From: Bacteroidota bacterium
GTDB lineage: Bacteria; Bacteroidota; Bacteroidia; Chitinophagales; Chitinophagaceae
DNA: 42,020 nt
Assembly: GCA_026391125.1 (NCBI GenBank)
Contig: JAPLEO010000086.1
Span: 1-42,020, forward strand
Direction of reading: 5' to 3'
The position numbers and the translations under genes were made by a program. This document shows, in pieces, positions 33,705 through 42,020 of this stretch (position 1 is the first letter of the stretch; each line of letters starts with the position of its first letter). The notes beneath the pieces are model-generated. The model saw only the letters and a program-made list of their open reading frames with translations, searched no databases and was not told where the DNA came from.

Positions 33705-34186
33705 CGCATACTTTTTACAATTAAATAATCAATCACAAGAACAGCCATTTTCGGCAACAAAAGCATTGTAAAGAAAGCCAAATAGGAAACAGTTACAATG
33801 GGTGCTGGTGCCGCTACAATAAAGATATGATTGCCAGTTGCAGTGTCAGGGAAAATAAAGTTCTGGGTCAGATTCCAGCCAAAATGTATCGCAAAGGGAA
33901 TCCACAATGAAAATGTTCTTGCATAGGCGTATGCCAACAGTAAGCCCATTGCAAATGTAAAACTGAACACAACCATCATTTGTATCATGTTACCCCAGAC
34001 CCCCGCATTGAGCCAATGCAACACGGCAAACAGAATCGAAGAAATTAAAACTGCTTTTGCCTGACCAATTTTTTTAATTAGAATATATAAGAATACTCCC
34101 CTGCAAAGTAATTCCTCAGTTAGAACCGATCTACACTGATTCCATATTTCAACTAAAGTTGACTTAGTTGTCAATGAATGTGACAA
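33692..34186 (-). CDS. CPBP-type intramembrane protease, short N-terminus
   Basis: This 164-residue protein keeps the catalytic core of CPBP (CAAX-like, ABI) proteases: Glu24-Glu25 and Arg29 in TEELLCRG, His57 in FAVLHWLN, and His101 with Asn105 in FAIHFGWN, plus about four membrane helices. In typical members the EExxxR motif comes after 100 or more residues; here it starts at 24. The only start is a TTG at 34186, with an in-frame stop 12 bases further upstream. It may therefore be 5'-truncated by a deletion, or be a genuinely short form. It overlaps the downstream lipoprotein gene by 13 bases. Confidence 0.65.
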   Translation of the reverse strand: MSHSLTTKSTLVEIWNQCRSVLTEELLCRGVFLYILIKKIGQAKAVLISSILFAVLHWLNAGVWGNMIQMMVVFSFTFAMGLLLAYAYARTFSLWIPFAIHFGWNLTQNFIFPDTATGNHIFIVAAPAPIVTVSYLAFFTMLLLPKMAVLVIDYLIVKSMRWKN

Positions 34187-34222
34187 TATGTCAAATTATT
34201 GATGCAGCAATCCCCCCAAACA

Positions 34223-34256
34223 AAGAAGCAACCCTTACTCAGGATTGCTTCTTGTT
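34223..34256 (-). terminator. Terminator of the 2-oxoacid oxidoreductase gene
   Basis: AAGAAGCAA (34223-34231) and TTGCTTCTT (34245-34253) form a 9-bp stem, and read on the - strand the hairpin is followed by TGTTT. It lies about 50 bases beyond the stop at 34307 and separates that gene from the CPBP protease. Confidence 0.7.
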
Positions 34257-34306
34257 AAAACAGAATCTGTTTGTGTGGGATTCTCTTTTGTATTTTTAAG
34301 TAACTA

Positions 34307-36157
34307 CTATTTTAATAGTTTGTTTACCTCGTCAATGATCTCTGACTTAGTAATTGGAATACCCATCATCTTGTTGAAAGCAATAGCATCAACATTGTAA
34401 TGATCACGTATGATCTTTACTAGCTGTCCGTTATTGATCTCAGGAATCAAAACCTTGTCGAAGTTTTTGATGATCTCGCCTAGGTTCTTAGGGAAAGGAC
34501 GTACGTAGCGAATATGCGCGTGACTCACAGAAAGGCCATCAGCATGTAACTCTTGACAAGCACTCTTAATAGCGCCATATGTTGAACCCCAACCTAAGAT
34601 CAATACTTTACCTTTCTCTGCACCACTATCAATAGTTTGTGCTGGAATATAATCTGCAACCTTATCAACTTTCGCCTGACGAACTTTGATCATGTGCTGG
34701 TGATTCTCTGGCTCGTAGTTAACATTACCTGTTACATCTTGCTTCTCTAATCCACCAATGCGGTGCTCTAGACCTGCTGTGCCTGGTACTGCCCAAGGAC
34801 GAACTAATTTTTCATCACGCTTGTATGGCATATACTTTGCATCACCATCATCTTTATTTTTCTTAAAGTTCACAACAATCGGTTTTAAATCGGCCGATTT
34901 AGGGAACTTCCATGGCTCTGCACCATTGGCAATATATCCATCACTCAATAAGATCACTGGTGTCATATGCTCTAAAGCAATTCTACATGCTTCGATGGCT
35001 ACATCAAAACAATCGCTCGGAGTTGAAGAGGCAATGATCGGCATCGGACACTCTCCATTTCTACCATAATAAGCCTGCATCAAATCGCTCTGCTCAGTCT
35101 TGGTTGGTAAACCTGTTGATGGTCCCCCACGCTGAATGTTTACGATCACCAACGGAATCTCTAACATCATCGCCAAGCCCATTGCTTCTGCTTTTAAAGC
35201 CATACCCGGACCAGAAGTAGTAGTGATCGCTAATGCTCCACCATAGCTTGCGCCAATGGCTGAAGAAATGGCAGCGATCTCATCTTCTGCTTGGAAGGTG
35301 CGTACACCAAAGCTTTTATATTTTGCTAATTCGTGTAAGATATCAGTTGCTGGAGTAATCGGATATGAGCCTAAGAATAAAGGCAATCCGCTTTTTTCGC
35401 TCGCTGCAATTAAACCATAACTCAATGCTTGGTTACCCATGATACTTCGGTATAATCCTGGCTCCATCTTAGACTTCTCTACTTTGTAACGAGTAGTGAA
35501 ACTTTCAGTGGTATCACCATAGTTATATCCTGCTTGCAATACTTTCACATTACTCTCATAGATCACTGGTTTCTTACCAAATTTCTCTTTCAAGAATTCT
35601 TTAGTTGTTTCCAGATTACGATTGTACATCCAGTAGATCAATCCCAATACAAACATGTTCTTTGCACGGTCGCGTTCCTTAACACCTAGTTCTGTAAAGT
35701 CTTTCAAAGACTCTCGTGTTAATTTGGTAACGTCTACTTTAGTTACATCATATCCAGCCAAGCTATCATCTTCTAAAGGATTAACTCCGTCTGGATAATT
35801 AGCTAGTCTTAAATTTTTGCTATCAAAACCATCAATATTTGCAATGATCTTTCCACCCTTCTTGATGCTTTTTAAATTGGCTTTCAATGCCGCAGCATTC
35901 ATAGCAACTAATACATCACAATCATCGCCGGGAGTGTAAATTCTTGCGCTTGAAAAGTGTAATTGGAAACCACTCACCCCAGCCAATGTTCCGATAGGAG
36001 CACGAATCTCTGCCGGGAAATCCGGGAAAGTGGCTAGGTCAATTCCTAGCATCGCTGTGTTGTTGGTAAATTGTTGTCCGGTTAACTGCATTCCGTCACC
36101 GCTATCTCCGGCAAACTTGATTACTACGTCTTGTAGTACTTCTTCTTTTCTGGTCAT
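34307..36157 (-). CDS. 2-oxoacid:ferredoxin oxidoreductase, fused gamma-alpha subunit
   Basis: From the Met at 36157 this is a 616-residue protein of the KorA type. The gamma domain (about 1-190, FAGDSGDGMQLTGQQFTN) is fused to the alpha pyrimidine-binding domain (from about 225: GNQALSYGLIAASEKSGLPL, GSYPITPATDILHELAKY, TTTSGPGMALKAEAMGLA, RGGPSTGLPTKTEQSDLMQA). The C-terminal domain contains LILGWGSTYGAIKSACQEL. With a beta subunit it oxidises 2-oxoglutarate or a related 2-oxoacid to acyl-CoA, reducing ferredoxin. The beta subunit usually lies directly downstream, but here a terminator and a protease gene follow, so it must be elsewhere. Confidence 0.9.
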   Translation of the reverse strand: MTRKEEVLQDVVIKFAGDSGDGMQLTGQQFTNNTAMLGIDLATFPDFPAEIRAPIGTLAGVSGFQLHFSSARIYTPGDDCDVLVAMNAAALKANLKSIKKGGKIIANIDGFDSKNLRLANYPDGVNPLEDDSLAGYDVTKVDVTKLTRESLKDFTELGVKERDRAKNMFVLGLIYWMYNRNLETTKEFLKEKFGKKPVIYESNVKVLQAGYNYGDTTESFTTRYKVEKSKMEPGLYRSIMGNQALSYGLIAASEKSGLPLFLGSYPITPATDILHELAKYKSFGVRTFQAEDEIAAISSAIGASYGGALAITTTSGPGMALKAEAMGLAMMLEIPLVIVNIQRGGPSTGLPTKTEQSDLMQAYYGRNGECPMPIIASSTPSDCFDVAIEACRIALEHMTPVILLSDGYIANGAEPWKFPKSADLKPIVVNFKKNKDDGDAKYMPYKRDEKLVRPWAVPGTAGLEHRIGGLEKQDVTGNVNYEPENHQHMIKVRQAKVDKVADYIPAQTIDSGAEKGKVLILGWGSTYGAIKSACQELHADGLSVSHAHIRYVRPFPKNLGEIIKNFDKVLIPEINNGQLVKIIRDHYNVDAIAFNKMMGIPITKSEIIDEVNKLLK

Positions 36158-36356
36158 TAGGTACAATTCTAAATTGCTGCCAAAGCAAGCAATACATGAT
36201 TATTTAAGGACTTTTCGGTCAGCAAATCGTTGCTGTTTTGTAAAAAAGTATGCTAAGATACGTCCAAAACGATGTTTCAAAGCTGATTTTTCGCATTTTC
36301 TGCTGCAATTATGGCTTTCCTAACAAATTGTGCAAAAATGGGTATGATCCTTGCTT

Positions 36357-36364
36357 TATCTTAG
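36357..36364 (+). promoter_or_regulatory. Candidate -7 element for the deacetylase gene
   Basis: TATCTTAG differs from TAnnTTTG at one position and lies 20 bases before the ATG at 36384. The 217-base divergent space 36167-36383 shows no other clear element and no gene. Confidence 0.35.
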
Positions 36365-36383
36365 CTAATCAATAAATGATTAT

Positions 36384-37256
36384 ATGTACCTGTATAAGAA
36401 AGGTTTTAGATGGATGGGAATGGGATTATTAGGATTGATCGGATTTGCTGCCTGCAATAACACGTCTAGCACGGAAGCTGTAACTGCCGAAAAAGATTCA
36501 TTATTAGCTGATTCGGCAAAACAAGCCTATTTGGACAAAACTGGCACAGCACCCAAACCACCAGAGCAGGCATTTGTGGCCGACTCTAATAAATTGTATG
36601 TCTACCTAACTTTCGATGATGGTCCGCAGCCCGGTACCCTTACTTGTTATAATATATGTAAGGCTGAAGGTGTAAAGGCTACCTTCTTTATGGTGGCACT
36701 GCACCAACAACGCAAACGCGATGGTAAACAATTGGTTGGAATGATCCGGAATGATTACCCGCAGTTCTTATTAGCCAACCATAGCTTCGACCATACGATG
36801 GAGCACTACAAATATTTCTACCAGCATCCCGATATGGCTTTTGAAAACTTTATGCGCGCGCAAGACAGCCTTCAAGTGCCTAAAAAAATCATACGCCTTC
36901 CGGGTAATGGGGGTTGGGTATTGCAAAATCATTTTAAAACAAGTCATTTAGTGAGTGCGGTAGCCCATCGCCTAGATAGTGCTGGTTTTAATGTAATTGG
37001 ATGGGATCTAGAATGGAATTTTAACCATAAAGACGCTCGCCCAGTTCAAAGTCCAGAAAAATTGGCTGCTGAAGTGGATAGTGCATTCTCAAGACATAAC
37101 GAACATATCCGAAAAAATGTAATGATCTTAACACACGATCGCATGTTTCAACGCCCTGCCGATAGTGCATCATTGGTAAAATTTATACAGATCATTAAAC
37201 AAAATCCGAGATACGTTTTTGAAACGGTTGACCATTATCCAGGCATCAAAAAATAA
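36384..37256 (+). CDS. Polysaccharide deacetylase (NodB) lipoprotein
   Basis: This 290-residue protein has a lipoprotein signal with lipobox Cys24 (GFAAC), then a Ser/Glu-rich linker. The NodB domain is complete in its core motifs: TFDDGP (76-81, metal Asp79), HSFDH (His133, His137) and RLPGNGGW near 172. The last differs from the usual RPPxG by having RLPG. The late LTHDRMFQR segment supplies the final His. The expected reaction is removal of N- or O-acetyl groups from a polysaccharide or peptidoglycan at the cell surface. It has its own promoter candidate and is divergent from the korA-type gene. Confidence 0.88.
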   Translation: MYLYKKGFRWMGMGLLGLIGFAACNNTSSTEAVTAEKDSLLADSAKQAYLDKTGTAPKPPEQAFVADSNKLYVYLTFDDGPQPGTLTCYNICKAEGVKATFFMVALHQQRKRDGKQLVGMIRNDYPQFLLANHSFDHTMEHYKYFYQHPDMAFENFMRAQDSLQVPKKIIRLPGNGGWVLQNHFKTSHLVSAVAHRLDSAGFNVIGWDLEWNFNHKDARPVQSPEKLAAEVDSAFSRHNEHIRKNVMILTHDRMFQRPADSASLVKFIQIIKQNPRYVFETVDHYPGIKK

Positions 37257-37320
37257 ATACCGACTATCAATTTTAAGTTTTCATAAAGGACTGCCGTTAG
37301 GGCACCGAAATAAGTTTTAG

Positions 37321-37328
37321 TATATTTG
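37321..37328 (+). promoter_or_regulatory. Candidate -7 element for the BI-1 gene
   Basis: TATATTTG matches TAnnTTTG exactly and lies 22 bases before the ATG at 37351, with an A-rich leader between. Confidence 0.6.
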
Positions 37329-37350
37329 TATTTATAAAAAAATAAATTCT

Positions 37351-38118
37351 ATGGCAATTTTTAAATCTGGCAATCCAACCTTAACGGAGAAAATGTTTGA
37401 TAAGACAGCTTCGAGAGAAGCAGCTAATCAAGGTGTGATGAGCGTTCGTGGTACGATTAACAAATTTGGGTTCTTAATGTTCATGGTCATTGCAGGTGCC
37501 GCATATAACTGGCAAGTGTTTGATCAGAAAGTCCCTGGTAGTATGCAGGTTCTTATGTTAGTAGGTATGATCGGTGGCTTGATCGCTGCAATTGCAATTA
37601 CCTTCAAACCTACATGGGCTGGCTTCTTGGCGCCTTTGTACGCCTTACTCGAAGGCTTATTCATTGGTGGTATTTCTGCCATCTTCAACGCTATGTTCGA
37701 GAAAAGTTATCCAGGTCTTGTAATGCAAGCTGTTGGATTAACTTTTGGTGTAGCCATCGCAATGTTCTTGTTGTATAATTTTAGAGTGATCAGAGCAACA
37801 GAAAAATTCAAATCAGTTTTAATCGCTTCAACACTAGGGATCGGTATTTTTTACTTGATCACTTTGGTATTGAATATGTTCGGCGTGAACGTAAGTTTCA
37901 TGTACGACAATAGCTTATTGAGCATCGGTATCAGTTTGTTTATTGTGGCAATTGCCGCTTTAAACTTGATCATGGATTTTGATATGATCGAACAAGGTGC
38001 TGAAAGAGGCGCTCCTAAGTTCATGGAGTGGTACGGAGCATTTGGTTTACTCGTTACCATCGTTTGGTTATACATTGAGATCCTCAAATTATTGAGCAAA
38101 CTCACTAGTAGGAACTAA
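37351..38118 (+). CDS. Bax inhibitor-1/YccA family membrane protein
   Basis: This 255-residue protein has seven predicted membrane helices and a soluble N-terminus (FKSGNPTLTEKMFDK). Late conserved features are the acidic NLIMDFDMIEQGAERGAPKF block and the helical end IEILKLLSKLTSRN, characteristic of the BI-1/YccA/YetJ group, whose members can conduct calcium or interact with membrane proteases. The bacterial role is not settled. It is monocistronic, with a strong -7 box upstream and an intrinsic terminator downstream. Confidence 0.92.
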   Translation: MAIFKSGNPTLTEKMFDKTASREAANQGVMSVRGTINKFGFLMFMVIAGAAYNWQVFDQKVPGSMQVLMLVGMIGGLIAAIAITFKPTWAGFLAPLYALLEGLFIGGISAIFNAMFEKSYPGLVMQAVGLTFGVAIAMFLLYNFRVIRATEKFKSVLIASTLGIGIFYLITLVLNMFGVNVSFMYDNSLLSIGISLFIVAIAALNLIMDFDMIEQGAERGAPKFMEWYGAFGLLVTIVWLYIEILKLLSKLTSRN

Positions 38119-38138
38119 GTAATTTAAAAAGATTATTC

Positions 38139-38172
38139 AAAAGCCCCAATCTATCAAGGTTGGGGCTTTTTT
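38139..38172 (+). terminator. Intrinsic terminator after the BI-1 gene
   Basis: AAAAGCCCCAA (38139-38149) pairs with TTGGGGCTTTT (38160-38170) around a 10-base loop, followed by further T residues. Confidence 0.92.
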
Positions 38173-38226
38173 GTGGATTAATTCAACGGTTCAATGCCCT
38201 AACTTAGTTGCTCCAAATTCGCTTCT

Positions 38227-40218
38227 ATGCAATTCAATCGTAATGACCTAACGAACGACCAACTCATCGAAATATATCAGCAACTTTTATTGCCTCGAAT
38301 GATCGAAGAAAAAATGTTGGTATTGCTCAGGCAAGGAAAGATCAGCAAATGGTTTAGTGGTATTGGTCAGGAAGCTATTTCTGTTGGATTAACCATGGCA
38401 CTTGATCAAGATGAATGGGTGATGCCGCTACACAGAAATCTCGGCGTGTTTACTGCTCGAAATATGCCCCTTCAAAAATTATTCATGCAATGGCAAGGAA
38501 ATAAAGAAGGATATAGTAAGGGTCGTGAAAGAAGTTTTCATTTTGGCACGAAGGACCATCATATCTGTGGTATGATCTCGCATTTGGGTCCGCAGTTAGC
38601 GCTCGCCGATGGTGTTGCACTCGCTTATCAATTAAAAAAAGAAAAAAAAGTGGCCGTTGCCTTTTCTGGTGATGGCGGAACTAGCGAGGGAGATTTTCAT
38701 GAAGCACTCAATGTGGCTGCTGTTTGGAATTTGCCTGTACTATTTATCATTGAAAATAACGGTTACGGATTAAGCACACCTGTGAACGAACAATATCGTT
38801 GCGCTCGTTTGGTTGATAAAGCCAAGGGCTATGGCATGGAAGGTGTGCGCATTGATGGGAATGATGTGTTGGCAGTGTATGATACGATCAAAGGTGTTCG
38901 CGAATATTGTATTGAACATCAAAGACCTTATTTTATTGAATGCATGACATTCCGCATGCGAGGTCACGAAGAAGCCAGTGGTGTTAAATATGTTCCAAAA
39001 GAATTATTAGAAGAGTGGGGAAGAAAAGATCCGATTAAAAATTATGAACAATACTTGGTTGCCACAGAGGTGATCAACGAAATGCAAGTAGCTCAAGTGC
39101 GCAATCACTTCAAAGAAATGATCGAAGCAGATTTACTCGAAGCATTCAAAGCACAAGAATTTATTGTTGACGAACAGGAGGAATTGAAAGATGTCTTTGC
39201 ACCTGTGCCCGTTTCTAACTCACGCGATTTAAATGAAGTGGATCATATTCATGCACCTGAAAAAAGATTTGTGGATGCGATTCAGGAAGCACTCAAACAG
39301 AGTATGGAAATCGACAGTGAGTTGATTTTAATGGGACAAGATATTGCAGAATATGGCGGTGCATTTAAAATTACAGAAGGCTTTGTAGAAGAATTTGGGA
39401 AAGACCGAGTGCGCAACACGCCTTTGTGCGAGAGTGCGATTGTGGGTGTAACACTTGGCTTAAGTTTGGAAGGATTTAAATCAGTGATGGAAATGCAGTT
39501 CGGCGATTTTGTTACCGTAGGTTTTAATCAGATCGTCAACAACCTCGCTAAAATATATTATCGCTGGGGCCAAAACGCAAACACCGTCATCCGCATGCCT
39601 TGTGGCGGTGGTATGGGTGCTGGGCCATTTCATTCTCAAACCAATGAAGCATGGTTTACGCACGTTGCTGGTTTAAAAGTAGTGTATCCTTCATCTCCTG
39701 CAGATGCAAAGGGCCTGCTAATTGCGGCCATCAACGATCCTAATCCGGTGATGTTCTTTGAACACAAAGGATTGTATAGAAGTATTAGCGGACCAGTGCC
39801 AGTTGATTATTATACTGTTGAAATTGGAAAAGCAAAAACAGTGAAAGAAGGAGCTGATTTGAGTATCATTACTTATGGCGCTGCAGTTCATTGGGCGATA
39901 GACTATCAAGAAAAAAATCCCGCAATTGATTTGCATATCATCGACCTGCGCTCTTTAGCGCCACTTGATTATGATGCCATCAAAGCTGCAGTTGAAAAAA
40001 CTGGAAAGGTATTGGTGTTGCATGAAGACAATTTAACGGGTGGCTTCGGCGGCGAGATCAGCGCATGGATCAGTGAACACTGTTTCGAATTGCTGGATGC
40101 ACCAGTGATGCGTTGTGCATCACTTGATACACCTATTCCATTCAATATAGAGCTCGAAAAAAATTATATGGCGAAGAGTCGCCTTGGAGATAGTATCGAA
40201 AAATTATTGGCTTACTAA
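38227..40218 (+). CDS. Fused alpha-beta E1 component of a 2-oxoacid dehydrogenase
   Basis: This 663-residue protein combines both E1 chains. The alpha part (about 1-330) has GQEAISVG, the thiamine diphosphate motif SGDGGTSEGDFHEALN ending near IENNGYGLSTP (147-185), and the MRGHEEASG phosphorylation-loop region. The beta part (about 345-663) has GQDIAEYGGAFKITEGF, the RVRNTPLCESAIVG block and EDNLTGGFGGEISAWI. Such fusions decarboxylate branched-chain or related 2-oxoacids for transfer to the lipoyl E2 chain. E2 and E3 are not in the window. The ATG at 38227 gives the full alpha N-terminus. Confidence 0.92.
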   Translation: MQFNRNDLTNDQLIEIYQQLLLPRMIEEKMLVLLRQGKISKWFSGIGQEAISVGLTMALDQDEWVMPLHRNLGVFTARNMPLQKLFMQWQGNKEGYSKGRERSFHFGTKDHHICGMISHLGPQLALADGVALAYQLKKEKKVAVAFSGDGGTSEGDFHEALNVAAVWNLPVLFIIENNGYGLSTPVNEQYRCARLVDKAKGYGMEGVRIDGNDVLAVYDTIKGVREYCIEHQRPYFIECMTFRMRGHEEASGVKYVPKELLEEWGRKDPIKNYEQYLVATEVINEMQVAQVRNHFKEMIEADLLEAFKAQEFIVDEQEELKDVFAPVPVSNSRDLNEVDHIHAPEKRFVDAIQEALKQSMEIDSELILMGQDIAEYGGAFKITEGFVEEFGKDRVRNTPLCESAIVGVTLGLSLEGFKSVMEMQFGDFVTVGFNQIVNNLAKIYYRWGQNANTVIRMPCGGGMGAGPFHSQTNEAWFTHVAGLKVVYPSSPADAKGLLIAAINDPNPVMFFEHKGLYRSISGPVPVDYYTVEIGKAKTVKEGADLSIITYGAAVHWAIDYQEKNPAIDLHIIDLRSLAPLDYDAIKAAVEKTGKVLVLHEDNLTGGFGGEISAWISEHCFELLDAPVMRCASLDTPIPFNIELEKNYMAKSRLGDSIEKLLAY

Positions 40219-40242
40219 ATTATTTCAGATCAAATAAAATCT

Positions 40243-41793
40243 ATGAACCCACGCATTAGTTTTAAATCAATCATTCTTTTTCTTTGCTGCTTTGCATTTA
40301 CAAGTAAGCTGTTTCTAAACGCACAACCAAAGGAATATAGACCTGCAGTTTTTACGGATGCTGACCGCGAGAAAAAAATCGCTGCATTATATCCACTGGT
40401 CGAAAGTTTGTATAAAGACTATGCAGAAAAAAATCATATACCTGGTTATTCATTTGGAATTGTATTGGATGGAAAATTAGTGTACTCAGGTGCGGGTGGA
40501 TATATTGATCTGGCAAATAAAATTCCTGCTACAACCAAATCAATGTTTCGCATTGCTTCTATGAGCAAGAGTTTTACTGCGATGGCCATCTTAAAATTGC
40601 GTGATGAGAATAAAGTAAAATTGGATGAGCCTATCAAGTCCTATTTACCTGAAATGAAGGGAAAACAATTAACTGCCGATGCGCCATTGATTACTGTTCG
40701 TCATTTGCTTACACACTCCGCAGGATTTCCGGAAGATAATCCATGGGGTGACCGTCAGCTTGCAGTAACTGAAGATGATTTTCAAGACATGTTAGAAGGA
40801 GGCATTAGTTTTTCGAATGTCCCTGGTGTGACTTATGAATATAGTAATATGGGATTCGCGATGTTGGGAATGATCATTAAACAACAGACGCTTACACACT
40901 ATAGTGATTATATCGCAAAGCATATCTGGAAGCCACTTGGAATGACAGATGCTGAATGGGAATACACAAAAGTTCCTACCAATGTTTTAGCAAAGGGGTA
41001 TCGTTGGTTGGATAATAAATATGTGGAGCAACCGATGTTGCACGATGGTATTTATGGAGCGATGGGTGGAATGATTGTTTCGATTGAATCATTTGCGAAG
41101 TATGTGGCATTGCACGAGCAAGCATGGCCTGCAAGAAATGATGCAGAGAATGGTATCATTAAGAGAAGTTCGATCAGAGAAATGCATCAGCCTTGGCGCA
41201 TTTCTGGATTGAATGCCAATTATAAATATCCAAGTGGCCGACCATCACCATTGGCCACTGCTTATGCCTATGGTTTGCGTTGGAGCAGAGACGGAGATGG
41301 ACGTGAAACAATTGGTCACACTGGTGGCTTACCAGGCTTTGGTAGCAACTGGGTGATCCTTCCTGAATACGGTATCGGTGTCATGTTTTTTGCCAATGCA
41401 ACCTATGCACCAACTGCATTAGCCAATACCATGGTTATTGATACTTTAGTAAGATTAAGTGGAATCCAAGCACGCCAATTACCAGCTTCCAATACCTTAA
41501 CGCAAATAAGAAATGAATTGGTGAAATTATTGCCAGATTTTAAGGGAGCCGAGAAGAACAATATTTTCGCGATGAATTTTTTCATGGATTATTTTGTCGA
41601 CAAAATGCAAGCCGAAGCACGCGAGATCTTTGCTAAAGCAGGCAAAACAATTTCAGTAGGAGAAGTAATTCCCGAAAATCAATTGCGTGGATACTTTGAT
41701 ATTAAGGCAGAGAATGGAGTTGTACGAGTAAGTTTCACACTTTCACCGGAAAAAGATCCTAAGATTCAGGAATACCATATTAAGATGCTTTAG
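40243..41793 (+). CDS. Class C beta-lactamase-like serine hydrolase with C-terminal extension
   Basis: This 516-residue exported protein has a signal ending FLNAQP. The serine hydrolase domain has all three motifs: SMSK (Ser106, Lys109), YSN (200-202) and HTGG (360-363). The C-terminal part (about 410-516) is a separate domain of the type seen in larger beta-lactamase-related esterases and peptidases. The activity is probably esterase or D-aminopeptidase-like; a true beta-lactamase is less likely given the length. It starts 24 bases after the E1 gene, so co-transcription is likely. The intergenic repeat and an IS256 end follow directly. Confidence 0.9.
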   Translation: MNPRISFKSIILFLCCFAFTSKLFLNAQPKEYRPAVFTDADREKKIAALYPLVESLYKDYAEKNHIPGYSFGIVLDGKLVYSGAGGYIDLANKIPATTKSMFRIASMSKSFTAMAILKLRDENKVKLDEPIKSYLPEMKGKQLTADAPLITVRHLLTHSAGFPEDNPWGDRQLAVTEDDFQDMLEGGISFSNVPGVTYEYSNMGFAMLGMIIKQQTLTHYSDYIAKHIWKPLGMTDAEWEYTKVPTNVLAKGYRWLDNKYVEQPMLHDGIYGAMGGMIVSIESFAKYVALHEQAWPARNDAENGIIKRSSIREMHQPWRISGLNANYKYPSGRPSPLATAYAYGLRWSRDGDGRETIGHTGGLPGFGSNWVILPEYGIGVMFFANATYAPTALANTMVIDTLVRLSGIQARQLPASNTLTQIRNELVKLLPDFKGAEKNNIFAMNFFMDYFVDKMQAEAREIFAKAGKTISVGEVIPENQLRGYFDIKAENGVVRVSFTLSPEKDPKIQEYHIKML

Positions 41794-41795
41794 GA

Positions 41796-41850
41796 AGATA
41801 AAAGATAAGAGATAAAAGTGAAGAGAGGATTGTAAGATGATAAGATAATA
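41796..41850 (+). repeat. Dispersed repeat, locus C (one arm)
   Basis: GATAAAAGATAAGAGATAAA leads into the 18-base core GATAAAAGTGAAGAGAGG (41811-41828), identical to the core of locus B. It starts at the stop codon of the serine hydrolase gene. Further on the bases ATAAACGATAAA recall the outer part of the other loci, but no inverted core copy is present before the IS end. Confidence 0.8.
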
Positions 41851-41880
41851 ATGTTGACTATAAACGATAAACCCGGCAGC

Positions 41881-42020
41881 GACACTGTCTCATAAAGTGT
41901 GTAAGTAAAAATATAGGGGTTCATCTTTTTAATTAAAGTTGAACCCTTTTTTCAAAGATAGTTAAGAACTGATTTAGGATTAGGCCCCAGTTATGTATAG
42001 GCATTGTCCATTTCTTAGTA
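41881..42020 (-). mobile_element. 3' end of an IS256-family insertion sequence (partial)
   Basis: GACACTGTCTCATAAAGTGT (41881-41900) looks like the terminal inverted repeat of an IS256-family (mutator-type) element. It is followed by a non-coding strip and then, on the - strand, the C-terminus of the transposase. A hairpin, GGGTTCA (41917-41923) with TGAACCC (41940-41946), overlaps the stop codon. The element continues past the window, so its other end and any target duplication cannot be seen. Confidence 0.7.
41933..42020 (-). CDS. IS256-family transposase, C-terminal fragment
   Basis: Twenty-eight codons before the stop at 41933-41935 encode a peptide with KKWTMPIHNWGLILNQF and ending FEKRVQL. 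The W-x-M-P-I-x-N-W-G pattern followed by L-x-Q-F-x-x-x-F-E-x-R is the usual C-terminus of mutator-type DDE transposases. The rest of the gene lies to the right of the window, so it cannot be judged whether the enzyme is intact. Confidence 0.75.
   Translation of the reverse strand, partial: TKKWTMPIHNWGLILNQFLTIFEKRVQL

Overview
The window reads as a stretch of chromosome from a member of the Bacteroidota, most likely the family Chitinophagaceae. The support is the AT-rich coding sequence, a type IX secretion C-terminal domain on a secreted glycoside hydrolase, many exported enzymes and lipoproteins, weak Shine-Dalgarno sequences, and several start sites preceded by the Bacteroidota -7 promoter element TAnnTTTG. 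No rRNA, tRNA or CRISPR array was seen. About 40 protein-coding genes or gene remnants are supported, most with recognisable families.

Layout. Positions 1-900 are very AT-rich and decayed: the end of a polytopic membrane protein that appears frameshifted, a start-less open frame and an orphan hairpin. A NYN/LabA-type protein follows at 947. From 1737 to 15020 the genes run on the + strand: an OPT transporter, a clan-A-type glycoside hydrolase with a T9SS tail, an exported DUF1800/DUF1501 pair, a TerC membrane protein, a GldA-like ABC ATPase, a GNAT acetyltransferase, enolase, an FtsB/DivIC-like division protein, a small conserved protein and endonuclease III. From 15153 to 21897 the genes run on the - strand: MmcQ/YjbR, a Qnr-like pentapeptide protein, VOC, a lipocalin-like lipoprotein, a Gfo/Idh/MocA oxidoreductase, a CocE-type hydrolase, DUF3500, and a Nudix-winged-helix regulator divergent from a secreted carboxylesterase (21967). 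Further on are a DUF4349 lipoprotein, a membrane protein and a class C-type serine hydrolase.

The segment 26467-30190 is a - strand run (small protein, SbtA-type bicarbonate permease, NTR/TIMP-like protein, membrane protein) divergent from a LysR regulator, which looks like a regulated inorganic-carbon uptake locus. Then come a GH3 glucosidase, a cupin gene remnant, a GNAT protein, a lipoprotein, an N-terminally short CPBP protease, a fused alpha/gamma 2-oxoacid:ferredoxin oxidoreductase subunit, a NodB deacetylase lipoprotein, a Bax-inhibitor-1 protein, a fused E1 2-oxoacid dehydrogenase and a second serine hydrolase. The window ends in the 3' end of an IS256-family element.

Three intergenic spaces (14125-14372, 15022-15150, 41796-41850) carry the same dispersed repeat, built on GATAAAAGTGAAGAGAGG. 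Two of them are complete inverted repeats flanking endonuclease III on both sides, and the third adjoins the IS256 end. Together with the Nudix operator candidate and the SbtA locus these are the most interesting signals. I did not find convincing evidence for a complete, wholly new multi-gene system.
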